Of a DNA stretch of 13,808 nt, positions 1 through 7,504 are shown piece after piece; positions within the stretch are counted from its first letter, which is position 1, and every line of letters begins with the position of its first letter. Made by a program: the position numbers and the translations under genes. The notes beneath the pieces are model-generated. The model saw nothing but the letters and a program-made list of their open reading frames with translations, did not search any database and was not told the DNA's origin. The DNA lies in the NCBI GenBank assembly GCA_013205605.1, contig JABMMK010000042.1:1-13808 (forward strand). The letters run 5' to 3'. The DNA comes from Cytophagales bacterium. GTDB taxonomy: Bacteria; Bacteroidota; Bacteroidia; Cytophagales; Spirosomataceae.

Positions 1-449
1 AAGTATTTTAAAGCGGCCTCATTTGATTTAAGGTTTCTTTTGTCTGAACCAGTGAGTACATACATGGCTACGGATAAAATTTCTAAGCCAACAAACAGCA
101 TAATCATATGATCGAATGATACCATTAATATGGCTCCAACCACTGAAAAAAGTAAAATTGCATAATATTCAGCAGGATGTGTATGTTCATCGTCTGCTCC
201 AAATCCTCTTGAAAGTGCAACGACCAAAAATGCAGCCAATTGAATAATTAAACTAAAATTAATGGACGTATTGGTTGTCCTAAACATATTGCCAAACCAC
301 AATAACTCATGATTCCAGTCCATGGCCGTTAAGCCTATGCCAACGGCTAAAAATAGTAAGGTAAGAATTTGCAATACTTTTCTTGGGAACCAAAATCCCC
401 AAAACAAATTACTAATTCCAAAAAGTGATAACGCTATAATCGCCGTCAT
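1..449 (-). CDS. nuoN: NADH-quinone oxidoreductase subunit N, 5' part (cut by window start)
   Basis: This is the N-terminal 149 codons of the antiporter-like subunit NuoN (ND2), an integral membrane proton-pumping subunit of respiratory complex I. I translated it by eye from the ATG at 449-447. The protein opens MTAIIALSLFGISNLFWGF and shows successive hydrophobic segments. It carries the typical stretch with the glutamate of GLEILSVAMYVLTG followed by SDKRNLKSNEAALKY, which matches the conserved NuoN/ND2 core. The frame stays open to base 1, so about two thirds of the protein lies outside the window. The gene follows nuoM by 25 bases on the same strand and is surely co-transcribed with it. 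A charged and histidine-containing loop (RGFGADDEHTHPAEYY) sits between membrane segments; such loops vary in the family. Identification is from motif and gene order. Confidence 0.93.
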   Translation of the reverse strand, partial: MTAIIALSLFGISNLFWGFWFPRKVLQILTLLFLAVGIGLTAMDWNHELLWFGNMFRTTNTSINFSLIIQLAAFLVVALSRGFGADDEHTHPAEYYAILLFSVVGAILMVSFDHMIMLFVGLEILSVAMYVLTGSDKRNLKSNEAALKY

Positions 450-474
450 AAAAATAAGATGCTTTTAAATTTAA

Positions 475-1926
475 TTATTTCAATAGTAGGGTTATTTGCG
501 AAACACTTTCCTCACTAAAATGTAAGATAGCATTTGGGAAAATACCCCCTAATAAAACGAATATACTTAATGGAATAAGGACCATTTTTTCTTCTAATGT
601 CAATTTTGAAAATTCAGCGGTGATTCTCGAAACATTTCCAAACATTGTTTTTTGAATTAAACGTAATGTATAAACCGCCCCTAGTATAATGGTGATACCA
701 GCAACAACTCCAAAAATTAAGGAATAGTCAAATATGCTTTTAAGTAAAATAAATTCCCCGATAAAGCCATTCGTTAACGGAAGCGCAACAGAACCTAAAC
801 TTAGGATGATAAAGCAAACCGTAAGTACATAGGATGATTGAGTTATGCCACCTAATTGTGCTAATTCCCTAGATTTAGTTCTTCTTTCAATAATTTCAAT
901 CACAAAAAATAGCCCAATAACATTAATGCCATGTGAAAGCATTTGGTATAAGGCACCTTGTATTCCTTCAAAACTTTGCGTCAACATACCTGCCGAAATT
1001 AGGCCTACGTGCGCAAAAGAGGAATAGGCCAATAACCTTTTAGCATCTTTTTGCTGGATAGCAATAATGGAACCGTAAATAACACCAATGATCGAAAGAA
1101 CGATAGCCGTATTTCCCCAAATTCCAATTCCCAAAGGAAACATGGGGATGATTAACCTGATAACCCCATACGTTCCCATTTTTAACATGATGCCCGAAAG
1201 CAACATGGTACCTTGACTTGGGGACGTCGTGTAGGTGTCCGGTTGCCAAGTATGAAAGGGGAAAATGGGCATTTTGATTGCAAAAGCAATAAAAAAGGCC
1301 ATAAACAAAAACCCCTGAGACTCAGCACTCAAGTTCCTAGCTGTTAAATATAGAGTTTCGATATCAGCAGAATGTGTCGCTCCGGGAGTTCTTAGGTATA
1401 CAAAAATGAGTCCAATGAATAAAAATAATGACCCAAAAATGGTATAGATTAAGAATTTAAACGTGATGGCTGATTTATTTTCTCCCCCAAATTTCGATGC
1501 CAAAAAGTAAATTGGCAACAGGGAAGCTTCAAAAAAGAAATAAAATAAGAATGCGTCTTTGGCTAAAAAAGCCCCCATCATAGCAGATTGCATCATCAAC
1601 ATCAATCCTTGATATTGAGCATGATTGGCCTTTTCGGTCTTGGCCGTCGACCCAATAATAAATGGCAATAACAAGGCACAAAGGCCTATTAAGATTCCAC
1701 TGATACCATCGGCCTTTAATGAAAATTGAATGCCAACTTCAGGGATCCAATCTTGAATGAAGGTAATGGGCGACAAAGATTCGTTTATTTTATAAAGTAC
1801 AAAACCTGTGGCAACGGCTTCTATAATGGTTGCTGATAATGAAATAATAAATGCATGCTTGGGCTTGGCAATTAACAAATATGCGCCAATGAGCAATGGA
1901 AAAAATAGGATAAAAAGTAAATTCAT
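475..1926 (-). CDS. nuoM: NADH-quinone oxidoreductase subunit M
   Basis: NuoM (ND4), 483 residues, is one of the three antiporter-like proton channels of complex I in the cytoplasmic membrane. The whole protein is a chain of about 14 hydrophobic segments. The key ionisable residues of the family are visible: the TM5 glutamate E133 in FFFEASLLPIY, the broken-helix lysine K218 in AIKMPIFPFHTW, and K249 in GIMLKMGTYG. The motif HTWQPDTYTTSP (225-236) replaces the HTWLPDAHTEAP of proteobacterial NuoM, a form I associate with Bacteroidota. Length is normal for the family. The ATG at 1926 is 22 bases after the nuoL stop, and nuoN follows 25 bases after this stop. The order nuoL-nuoM-nuoN is the canonical one. 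Confidence 0.97.
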   Translation of the reverse strand: MNLLFILFFPLLIGAYLLIAKPKHAFIISLSATIIEAVATGFVLYKINESLSPITFIQDWIPEVGIQFSLKADGISGILIGLCALLLPFIIGSTAKTEKANHAQYQGLMLMMQSAMMGAFLAKDAFLFYFFFEASLLPIYFLASKFGGENKSAITFKFLIYTIFGSLFLFIGLIFVYLRTPGATHSADIETLYLTARNLSAESQGFLFMAFFIAFAIKMPIFPFHTWQPDTYTTSPSQGTMLLSGIMLKMGTYGVIRLIIPMFPLGIGIWGNTAIVLSIIGVIYGSIIAIQQKDAKRLLAYSSFAHVGLISAGMLTQSFEGIQGALYQMLSHGINVIGLFFVIEIIERRTKSRELAQLGGITQSSYVLTVCFIILSLGSVALPLTNGFIGEFILLKSIFDYSLIFGVVAGITIILGAVYTLRLIQKTMFGNVSRITAEFSKLTLEEKMVLIPLSIFVLLGGIFPNAILHFSEESVSQITLLLK

Positions 1927-1948
1927 GCCTTTTCTGTCAAATTTTAAA

Positions 1949-3829
1949 TTACAATATCCAGGATTTTAATCCCATAAATAAAATGATCGTGATTGAAATC
2001 ACCATCATAAATACATAATAGCCAACATTTCCTGTTTGAATTCTTTTAAATTCAATGGATGCATATTGAACTACTTTCCCAATCCCCTCAACAAATAAAT
2101 CAATGACTAAAAAATCAATGACTTGCCCAAAAAAGACGGATAAGAAATTCACCGGTTTTACGATGATTAAATCATATAATTCATCTATGTAGAACTTCTG
2201 ATAAATCAATTTTTGTATGCCATGAATTTGGCTGTTTTCCGCCGGAATTAGTTTTTTACTACTATAAATATAAATAGCTAACACGGGGGGAACAAAAGCG
2301 GCGACTAATGGAGCTCCCATTTCTAAACTAAAAAACGATACTTCTCCTAAAGCTTCAGTCGACGGCAATAGTGGGGCCAACCAATGAGCTAAAAATTCAT
2401 TTCCACCCGCAAAATGAGGTAAATTTATGAGACCACCTGCCACTGAAAAAATAGCTAAAATGATTAACGGAATCGTCATTGACCATGGAGACTCATGTAA
2501 ATGATTCGCTTGCTTATCTGTCCCCCTAAACTCACCCCAAAAAGTCAAAATGAATACTCGGAACATATAGAATGAAGTACAAGCTGAACCTAAAATGGCC
2601 AAGCTCCACATGAGCAAATCATGATGATAAAGATGCGCTAGGATTTCATCTTTTGAGAAAAATCCTGAAAAAGGAGGTATCCCTGAAATAGCTAAGGTCC
2701 CTAACAAAAAGGTAAAATAGGTGATGGGCATTTTTGATTTTAATCCACCCATTTTTCTAATATCTTGCTCATCTGACATAGCATGAATCACGGAACCAGC
2801 TCCTAAAAACAATAAAGCCTTGAAAAATGCATGCGTCATGACATGGAAAAACGAGGCCGAATAAGCCGATGCACCCAATCCCATAAACATATAGCCTAGT
2901 TGGGATACCGTTGAGTACGCCAAGACTTTTTTAATGTCGTTTTGGAATAAACCAATTATAGCCCCTAAAAGAGCTGTAGATAATCCAATCCAGCCAACAA
3001 ATTGTAAAACATCAGGACTTAATTCAAAAATAACGTTTGCTCTAATGACCATGTAAATACCTGCTGTCACCATGGTGGCCGCATGAATTAATGCAGAAAC
3101 TGGAGTCGGACCCGCCATCGCATCTGGAAGCCAAGTAAATAAGGGTATTTGTGCTGATTTGCCCATAGCTCCTACAAATAAACAAAAGGCTATAAGCCCT
3201 AAATTTTCCGGAACGTCGCCTTGTTGGATCGATGAAAATATCGTTGCGTAATCGGTGCTTCCAAAGTCCTGAACCAGCAAAAATATACCAATCAAAAACC
3301 CGAGATCTCCAATTCTGTTCATGATAAATGCCTTTCTAGCGGCATTTCCATAACTATTTTTTTGATTCCAAAACCCTATGAGAAGATATGAACATAATCC
3401 TACCCCTTCCCAACCAATAAATAAAACGGTGAAATTTGCCCCCAGGACAAGGATCAACATGAAGAAAATGAACAAGTTTAAAAAGGCAAAAAACTTGCCA
3501 AAACCCTGGTCATGAGACATGTACCCAATCGAATAAATATGAATCAATGTTCCTACCCCCGTAATGACGAGCAACATCATAATAGATAATGCGTCGATTT
3601 GGAAATCAAGAGGAATTTGTAAATCTCCCAATTTAATCCACTCCGCTACATGTAAAATTTTAGTGGTTCCATCAAAATTAACAAATAGTTGGATGGACAA
3701 TATAAACGCTACCAGAGGCGGGATTGTGCCAATAATGGCTGCCAGTTGTTTTGAGATGCTTGGAAATGAAAGACCATTCACAACAAAACCAATGAAGGGT
3801 AAAAGCGGTATTAAATAAATTAAAGACAT
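1949..3829 (-). CDS. nuoL: NADH-quinone oxidoreductase subunit L
   Basis: NuoL (ND5), 626 residues, is the most distal proton-pumping subunit of complex I. Besides the antiporter core it carries the long C-terminal amphipathic helix that runs along the membrane arm. Visible family signatures are E141 in GWEGVGLCSYLLIGFW, the NRIGD motif with D174, K224 in GAMGKSAQIPLFTWLPDAM, and H249 in SALIHAATMVTAGIYM. These are the glutamate, lysine and histidine of the proposed proton path. The C-terminal part (about 540-626) has a charged stretch ending in a last membrane segment, as expected for helix HL and its anchor. Length is close to the usual 610-640. The ATG at 3829 lies 19 bases after the nuoK stop. 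Confidence 0.97.
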   Translation of the reverse strand: MSLIYLIPLLPFIGFVVNGLSFPSISKQLAAIIGTIPPLVAFILSIQLFVNFDGTTKILHVAEWIKLGDLQIPLDFQIDALSIMMLLVITGVGTLIHIYSIGYMSHDQGFGKFFAFLNLFIFFMLILVLGANFTVLFIGWEGVGLCSYLLIGFWNQKNSYGNAARKAFIMNRIGDLGFLIGIFLLVQDFGSTDYATIFSSIQQGDVPENLGLIAFCLFVGAMGKSAQIPLFTWLPDAMAGPTPVSALIHAATMVTAGIYMVIRANVIFELSPDVLQFVGWIGLSTALLGAIIGLFQNDIKKVLAYSTVSQLGYMFMGLGASAYSASFFHVMTHAFFKALLFLGAGSVIHAMSDEQDIRKMGGLKSKMPITYFTFLLGTLAISGIPPFSGFFSKDEILAHLYHHDLLMWSLAILGSACTSFYMFRVFILTFWGEFRGTDKQANHLHESPWSMTIPLIILAIFSVAGGLINLPHFAGGNEFLAHWLAPLLPSTEALGEVSFFSLEMGAPLVAAFVPPVLAIYIYSSKKLIPAENSQIHGIQKLIYQKFYIDELYDLIIVKPVNFLSVFFGQVIDFLVIDLFVEGIGKVVQYASIEFKRIQTGNVGYYVFMMVISITIILFMGLKSWIL

Positions 3830-3848
3830 AAATGAATGTTCTGTAAAA

Positions 3849-4178
3849 TTAATTTTTCAACTTATTGAGTATTCCTATGTCAATACTCTTAATATTTCGA
3901 TATATCATGACGATGATGGCTAAACCCACGGCCACCTCAGCCGCTGCGACTGCCATAATAAAAAAGACAAAAATTTGTCCCGAAGGATCTGAATAATAGG
4001 AAGAAAATACAGCTAAAAGTAAATTGACAGCATTTAACATAAGTTCAATGGCCATAAATACGATGATGGCATTTCTCCTTGTTAATACACCCAAAATTCC
4101 TATGCAAAATAAAGCTGAGCTTAATAAAATATAATGTGCTAAGGGGATGGTGCGAATTATGTCTGGTATGGATTGCAT
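3849..4178 (-). CDS. nuoK: NADH-quinone oxidoreductase subunit K
   Basis: NuoK (ND4L) is a small three-helix membrane subunit of complex I that contributes to the half-channel next to NuoN. I start it at the ATG at 4178, giving 109 residues. The frame is also open to a TTG at 4208, but the ten extra residues are polar and the family is normally about 100-110 long. The two essential buried glutamates are present: E45 in FMAIELMLNAVN and E81 in AAAEVAVGLAIIVMIYR, matching E36 and E72 of the E. coli protein. LTRRNAII is also typical. It is the first nuo gene here; nuoJ, which normally precedes it, is absent and an exonuclease gene lies upstream instead. A TAAGTTTA element on the minus strand (4226-4219) resembles a -7 box but lacks a TTG at the right distance. 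Confidence 0.95.
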   Translation of the reverse strand: MQSIPDIIRTIPLAHYILLSSALFCIGILGVLTRRNAIIVFMAIELMLNAVNLLLAVFSSYYSDPSGQIFVFFIMAVAAAEVAVGLAIIVMIYRNIKSIDIGILNKLKN

Positions 4179-4250
4179 TGTTTTATCATTAGGCCAAGAT
4201 AATGGCAAAAATACGAATTAAACTTAAATATTCGACATCTTAATTTTGCT

Positions 4251-5060
4251 TTACCGCTGAAATCCTTGCAATTTAATTTCGGTTAATTTTTTCTTAGTAT
4301 CGATCGCAAAGTCACCCTTTAAAATCCAATCATAATAGGAAGGATCACTTTTTAATACTTCTGTGACAGATCTCCCGGAATACTTCCCAAAATTAAAAAC
4401 AGGAATTCTCTCCTTATTATAAACCATGCGATTAGCGAAATCAATCGAATTTGACATCGTTAATTCATGCAATTTTGACATGTCATTTTGGATAGGGAAG
4501 TACTCCTTCCCATTTTCATCTTTTAACGAGACCTCTTCATATCTTTTTACTTGGGCATTTAATACTTCCAACGTAGCTAAAACATCCGCCTCAGCCCCAT
4601 GCGCACCGATTAAATCCTTGCCGCAATAAAACTTGAATGCCGCTGTTAAATTTCGTGGTTCCATTAGGTGAAAAATTCTTTGGGCGTCAATCAACTTTCG
4701 ATTTTTCATGTCAAAGTCAATTTCGTTTCTATAAAATTCTTCCACCAACATGGGTACATCGAAGCGATTAGAATTAAATCCAGCTAAGTCACAACCTTCC
4801 AAAAATCCAGATAAAGATTTGGCCACTTGCTTAAATTGTGGTTCATCTTTTACATCCTCATCGTAAATACCATGAACTAAAGATGCTTCAATGGGAATAG
4901 GAATACCCGGATTTACCCTTCTTGTTTTTACTTCGATGGTGCCGTCTACATTTGCTTTTGCAATAGCGATCTCAACGATGCGGTCTTTGTTGACCATGAC
5001 CCCAGTCGTTTCTAAATCGAAAAATGCTAGCGGTTTATTTAACTTTAATTGATGTTCCAT
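4251..5060 (-). CDS. DEDDh 3'-5' exonuclease (DnaQ-like) with ExoX-like C-terminal domain
   Basis: This is a 269-residue soluble exonuclease of the DnaQ/RNase T fold, expected to remove nucleotides from 3' ends of DNA or RNA with two metal ions. All DEDDh residues can be placed: D15 and E17 in FFDLETTG, D101 in AGFNSNRFDVPML, and H154 with D159 in GAHGAEADVLATLEVL. The usual VHGI motif (62-65) is present. After the nuclease domain a separate C-terminal piece (about 218-267) contains FNFGKYSGRSV and DPSYYDWIL, which resembles the small domain at the end of ExoX-like proteins in Bacteroidota. It could be annotated as DNA polymerase III epsilon-like, but there is no polymerase contact region, so a stand-alone repair or proofreading exonuclease is more likely. 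It starts at an ATG divergent from the HAD gene and reads towards nuoK. Confidence 0.88.
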   Translation of the reverse strand: MEHQLKLNKPLAFFDLETTGVMVNKDRIVEIAIAKANVDGTIEVKTRRVNPGIPIPIEASLVHGIYDEDVKDEPQFKQVAKSLSGFLEGCDLAGFNSNRFDVPMLVEEFYRNEIDFDMKNRKLIDAQRIFHLMEPRNLTAAFKFYCGKDLIGAHGAEADVLATLEVLNAQVKRYEEVSLKDENGKEYFPIQNDMSKLHELTMSNSIDFANRMVYNKERIPVFNFGKYSGRSVTEVLKSDPSYYDWILKGDFAIDTKKKLTEIKLQGFQR

Positions 5061-5082
5061 GTACAGTCCAATTTGATGGGAA

Positions 5083-5108
5083 TAAAGGTAGCTTATTTAT
5101 TACCTTTG
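5083..5108. promoter_or_regulatory. Divergent -7 elements forming a shared inverted repeat
   Basis: The 52-base gap between the exonuclease and HAD genes holds two Bacteroidota -7-like boxes in opposite directions. TACCTTTG at 5101-5108 on the plus strand is a perfect match to TAnnTTTG. TACCTTTA at 5090-5083 on the minus strand matches 7 of 8. Their cores form a perfect 7-bp inverted repeat (AAAGGTA at 5084-5090, TACCTTT at 5101-5107) around a 10-base spacer. Neither has a TTG at exactly 20 bases; the plus box has a TTTG 25 bases upstream (5072-5075). The plus box ends four bases before the HAD start codon. Promoter function is inferred from consensus only. Confidence 0.5.
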
Positions 5109-5112
5109 CCAT

Positions 5113-5802
5113 ATGAAATTTAATCCAAAGGTAATATTTTTTGATTGGGACCACACGCTTTGGGATCACGATCGAAATGCTCGAGAAGTTTTACTGGATT
5201 TGGTTGACGAGTTTAAGTTGACAAGCAACCTTGAAACCGATCAAAACAACATTTGGAATAGTTTCAATGTATTAAATAATCAGTTGTGGGATGATTATCA
5301 ATCAAAAAAAATTTCCCAACTGGAGTTAAGAGAAACAAGATTTAAACTTTTTTTTTCACAGTTGGGCTACGAAGGTGACCCTCAGGAATTTTCAAAAGAA
5401 TTTCTATACCGGACCCCTAGAAAAAAACATTTAATAGTGGGTGCTTTTGAAATAATTGAAGAATTAGCGCAAAAATATCCTCTATTTATATTGACCAATG
5501 GCTTTGATGATATTCAATTTGTCAAAGTGGAGGCCTGTGGCTTAAAACATTGCTTTCAAGAAATCATCACCTCTCAGCAGGTTGGCACGCAAAAGCCCGA
5601 CATAAAATTCTTTGAATACGCTCTGAAAAGAGCTGATTGCTTGGCGCACGAAGCAGTTATGGTGGGGGATCACCCAATTGCCGACATTCAAGGTGCGGAA
5701 AATGCAGGAATTCGGAGTATTCATTTGAACCTGAATAGGTTAGATTCTACCGCACAAATTCAAATTAAGCATTTGACGGAATTACGTAGTCACTTGGCGT
5801 AA
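5113..5802 (+). CDS. YjjG-family HAD hydrolase, pyrimidine 5'-nucleotidase-like
   Basis: This is a 229-residue cytoplasmic haloacid-dehalogenase phosphatase. Motif I is FFDWDHTLWD, with nucleophile D11 and acid/base D13. Motif II is T128 in FILTNGF, the motif III lysine is K161 in GTQKPDIKFFEYAL, and motif IV is MVGDHPIADIQGAENAGI with D186 and D191. A helical cap domain fills about residues 18-105. The pattern LTNGF then VGxxKPD then a C-terminal AGI is that of the YjjG group, whose characterised members dephosphorylate non-canonical pyrimidine nucleotides and 5'-nucleoside monophosphates. The exact substrate here is inference. The start is fixed because motif I begins at residue 9. A perfect TAnnTTTG box ends four bases before the ATG, so the mRNA may be leaderless. 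Its stop codon directly abuts the stop of the convergent nuclease gene. Confidence 0.88.
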   Translation: MKFNPKVIFFDWDHTLWDHDRNAREVLLDLVDEFKLTSNLETDQNNIWNSFNVLNNQLWDDYQSKKISQLELRETRFKLFFSQLGYEGDPQEFSKEFLYRTPRKKHLIVGAFEIIEELAQKYPLFILTNGFDDIQFVKVEACGLKHCFQEIITSQQVGTQKPDIKFFEYALKRADCLAHEAVMVGDHPIADIQGAENAGIRSIHLNLNRLDSTAQIQIKHLTELRSHLA

Positions 5803-6426
5803 TTATTCGAAAAGGGACATTTGATTATCGTTTGTTTTCCGATCAAAGATCTTTTTGTCCCGAATGAATTTCTTGTTGTCCTCTAGAAATAAAATGAATT
5901 TCTCAATTTGATTATAAAGTGGGTTGAAATCGTAGGTTTTTAAATCGTAGGTTTCGACATAAACAGCGTTGAAGTCTGTAATGATGTAGTCTAAGCGTTC
6001 AATCCCATATTTTTGGAGGCCCAATAAGTATAAATTTTGATGGTTATTTTGAAATCGGCCAGACTCGTAAAAAGAGGTACTTTTTAAGTCGAAGGCGATG
6101 TTATCACCTATCCCATCTACATAGCCATAAATTTGAGCATTTTTGTACCTTGATTCAAGGTAAAATTGAGTTCTATATTTACCAGGAATCAAATTTCTTG
6201 CTTGGTCAATGATTCCTTCATTAAAAAGGTCCTCATTTTCCCCTAATGTGACAGCTCTTTCGAAATCTACGCCTTTTTGTTGGGCCTTAGTCGTCGGTTT
6301 TCTAGTTCGATTAATTCGCTCAATCAGCTCAATTTCATCCACGATAATCTTGCCTGAAGAATCTCTTGATTGACTTAGATAGAGTGAAAATGAATTTAAA
6401 AGCGTTGGATAGAGGCGATATAACAT
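5803..6426 (-). CDS. PD-(D/E)XK (RecB-like) nuclease with C-terminal clamp-binding-type motif
   Basis: This 207-residue protein resembles small RecB-family nucleases. In order it shows an N-terminal YPTLLNSFSLYL segment, helix glutamate E56 in KGVDFERAV, catalytic D104 in IYGYVDGIG, then D113 and K115 in IAFDLKSTS, followed by Q130 and Y133 in the next helix. This is the E-D-DxK-Q/Y order of a metal-dependent DNA nuclease. It has no cysteine, so it cannot bind the Fe-S cluster found in Cas4, AddB or Dna2-type relatives. The last six residues contain QMSLF (202-206), a match to the bacterial beta-clamp binding consensus QL(S/D)LF, preceded by a polar tail. It lies 9 bases after the ferredoxin gene and is the last gene of the operon. 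Nuclease identity is well supported; DNA target and clamp binding are inferred. Confidence 0.85.
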   Translation of the reverse strand: MLYRLYPTLLNSFSLYLSQSRDSSGKIIVDEIELIERINRTRKPTTKAQQKGVDFERAVTLGENEDLFNEGIIDQARNLIPGKYRTQFYLESRYKNAQIYGYVDGIGDNIAFDLKSTSFYESGRFQNNHQNLYLLGLQKYGIERLDYIITDFNAVYVETYDLKTYDFNPLYNQIEKFILFLEDNKKFIRDKKIFDRKTNDNQMSLFE

Positions 6427-6435
6427 GTTTGCAAT

Positions 6436-6738
6436 TTATCCAATTTGCAGTCGGGATACAATCTGATCGCCAATTAAATGTTGCTCCGTTATTTCTGACA
6501 CATCTTCCAATTGGACATTTCCGTAAAAAACACCTTCGGGATAAACGACCATCGTAGGACCTTTGCCACAAAAATCTAAACAACCCGATTTTTGAATTCT
6601 TATTTTACTTGTATTTCCTGATTTTGCCCACTCGTCCTTAAACGCTTGGATTAATTCCATTCCATGAGCAGACCCACAGCATTTTTTGGGAGCATCCTTA
6701 TCATTGGTGCAAATAAAGACATGTTTTTCGAAGTGCAT
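6436..6738 (-). CDS. Thioredoxin-like [2Fe-2S] ferredoxin
   Basis: This 100-residue protein looks like a stand-alone thioredoxin-fold [2Fe-2S] ferredoxin, related to NuoE and Aquifex-type ferredoxins. The candidate ligands are C10 in VFICTND, C20 or C21 in KKCCGSAHG, C53 and C57 in SGCLDFCGKGPTMVVYP; the CxxxCGxGP signature is very typical. The rest of the motif, YPEGVFYGNV, fits the last strand of the fold. It would carry single electrons in the cytoplasm, but no obvious reductase or oxidoreductase partner is encoded beside it. It begins one base after the xth stop and is followed 9 bases later by the nuclease, so it is translated as part of the operon. The double cysteine leaves the second ligand ambiguous. 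Confidence 0.88.
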   Translation of the reverse strand: MHFEKHVFICTNDKDAPKKCCGSAHGMELIQAFKDEWAKSGNTSKIRIQKSGCLDFCGKGPTMVVYPEGVFYGNVQLEDVSEITEQHLIGDQIVSRLQIG

Positions 6739-6739
6739 A

Positions 6740-7504
6740 TTAATTGATTTCTAATAAGATGGGACAATGATCTGAATGTTTAATTTCGGCTAAAATCGAC
6801 GCATTTTTAATCGATTGTGCCAAAGATGCACTCGCTAGTAAATAGTCGATGCGCCAACCTAAATTCTTTTCTCTTGCATTTGCTCGATAACTCCACCATG
6901 AATATTGATGATTAAGCGTTGGATGAATGGAACGAAAAGTATCCACAAATCCATTGTTGATATAATTTTCCATCCATTCCCGCTCTTCTGGCAGGAATCC
7001 AGAGCTATTAGCATTTGATTTGGGATTGTGAATATCAATGGCTCTATGGCATATATTATAATCACCCGCTATAATTATATTAGGGTGGTTTTTAACTAAA
7101 GCATTCGTGTACGCTTGAAAATCAGCTAACCATTCCATTTTAAATGATTGCCTTTCATCACCACTCGATCCAGAGGGCATATATACACTCATGACAGAAT
7201 AATTCTCGAAATTTACTTGGAGGACTCTTCCTTCTTGGTCGTATTTTTCAATTCCACACCCATATTGCACGGAAACAGGTTTTATTTTGGTGAAAATACC
7301 TACTCCTGAATATCCTTTTTTCTGAGCCGATTGCCAATAAATATGATAACCTAATGACTTAATTTGATCTAAATCGACTTGTTCTTCCTCTGCCTTCAGT
7401 TCTTGTAAACAAATGATATCTGGATTTTCCTGTGAAAGCCAAGCGATGAATCCTTTTTGAATGGCTGCTCGAATCCCATTCACATTATAACTGATTATTT
7501 TCAT
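6740..7504 (-). CDS. xth: Exodeoxyribonuclease III (AP endonuclease)
   Basis: This is a 254-residue exonuclease III/APE1-type enzyme that cleaves DNA at abasic sites and has 3'-5' exonuclease and 3'-repair activity in base excision repair. Active-site residues are all present: N7 in SYNVNGIRAA, E35 in CLQELKA, Y108 in VYMPSG, D148 and N150 in IIAGDYNICH, D220 in GWRIDYLL, and D245 with H246 in KHSDHCPIL. Length matches the bacterial family (250-270), with no extension. The ATG at 7504 overlaps the stop of the upstream 121-residue gene by four bases (ATGA), implying translational coupling. The ferredoxin start lies one base beyond its stop. Function is secure. Confidence 0.96.
   Translation of the reverse strand: MKIISYNVNGIRAAIQKGFIAWLSQENPDIICLQELKAEEEQVDLDQIKSLGYHIYWQSAQKKGYSGVGIFTKIKPVSVQYGCGIEKYDQEGRVLQVNFENYSVMSVYMPSGSSGDERQSFKMEWLADFQAYTNALVKNHPNIIIAGDYNICHRAIDIHNPKSNANSSGFLPEEREWMENYINNGFVDTFRSIHPTLNHQYSWWSYRANAREKNLGWRIDYLLASASLAQSIKNASILAEIKHSDHCPILLEIN

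Noticed and set aside
845..1249. Small open frames inside nuoM on either strand
   Set aside because: They lie wholly within a clearly coding complex I gene and encode unstructured, family-less peptides.
4209..4250. Dedicated promoter for nuoKLMN (TAAGTTTA on the minus strand)
   Set aside because: No TTG lies about 20 bases upstream and the match to the -7 box is incomplete.
5814..5861. Imperfect stem-loop after the HAD stop, inside the nuclease 3' end (12-base left arm GGGACATTTGAT; right arm split by an 8-base bulge)
   Set aside because: The bulge is large and there is no T-run on the plus strand and only four Ts on the minus strand, so I do not call it a terminator.
6335..6583. Open frames on both strands across the ferredoxin/nuclease junction
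   Set aside because: They overlap two well-supported genes whose catalytic and cluster residues are in the other frame.
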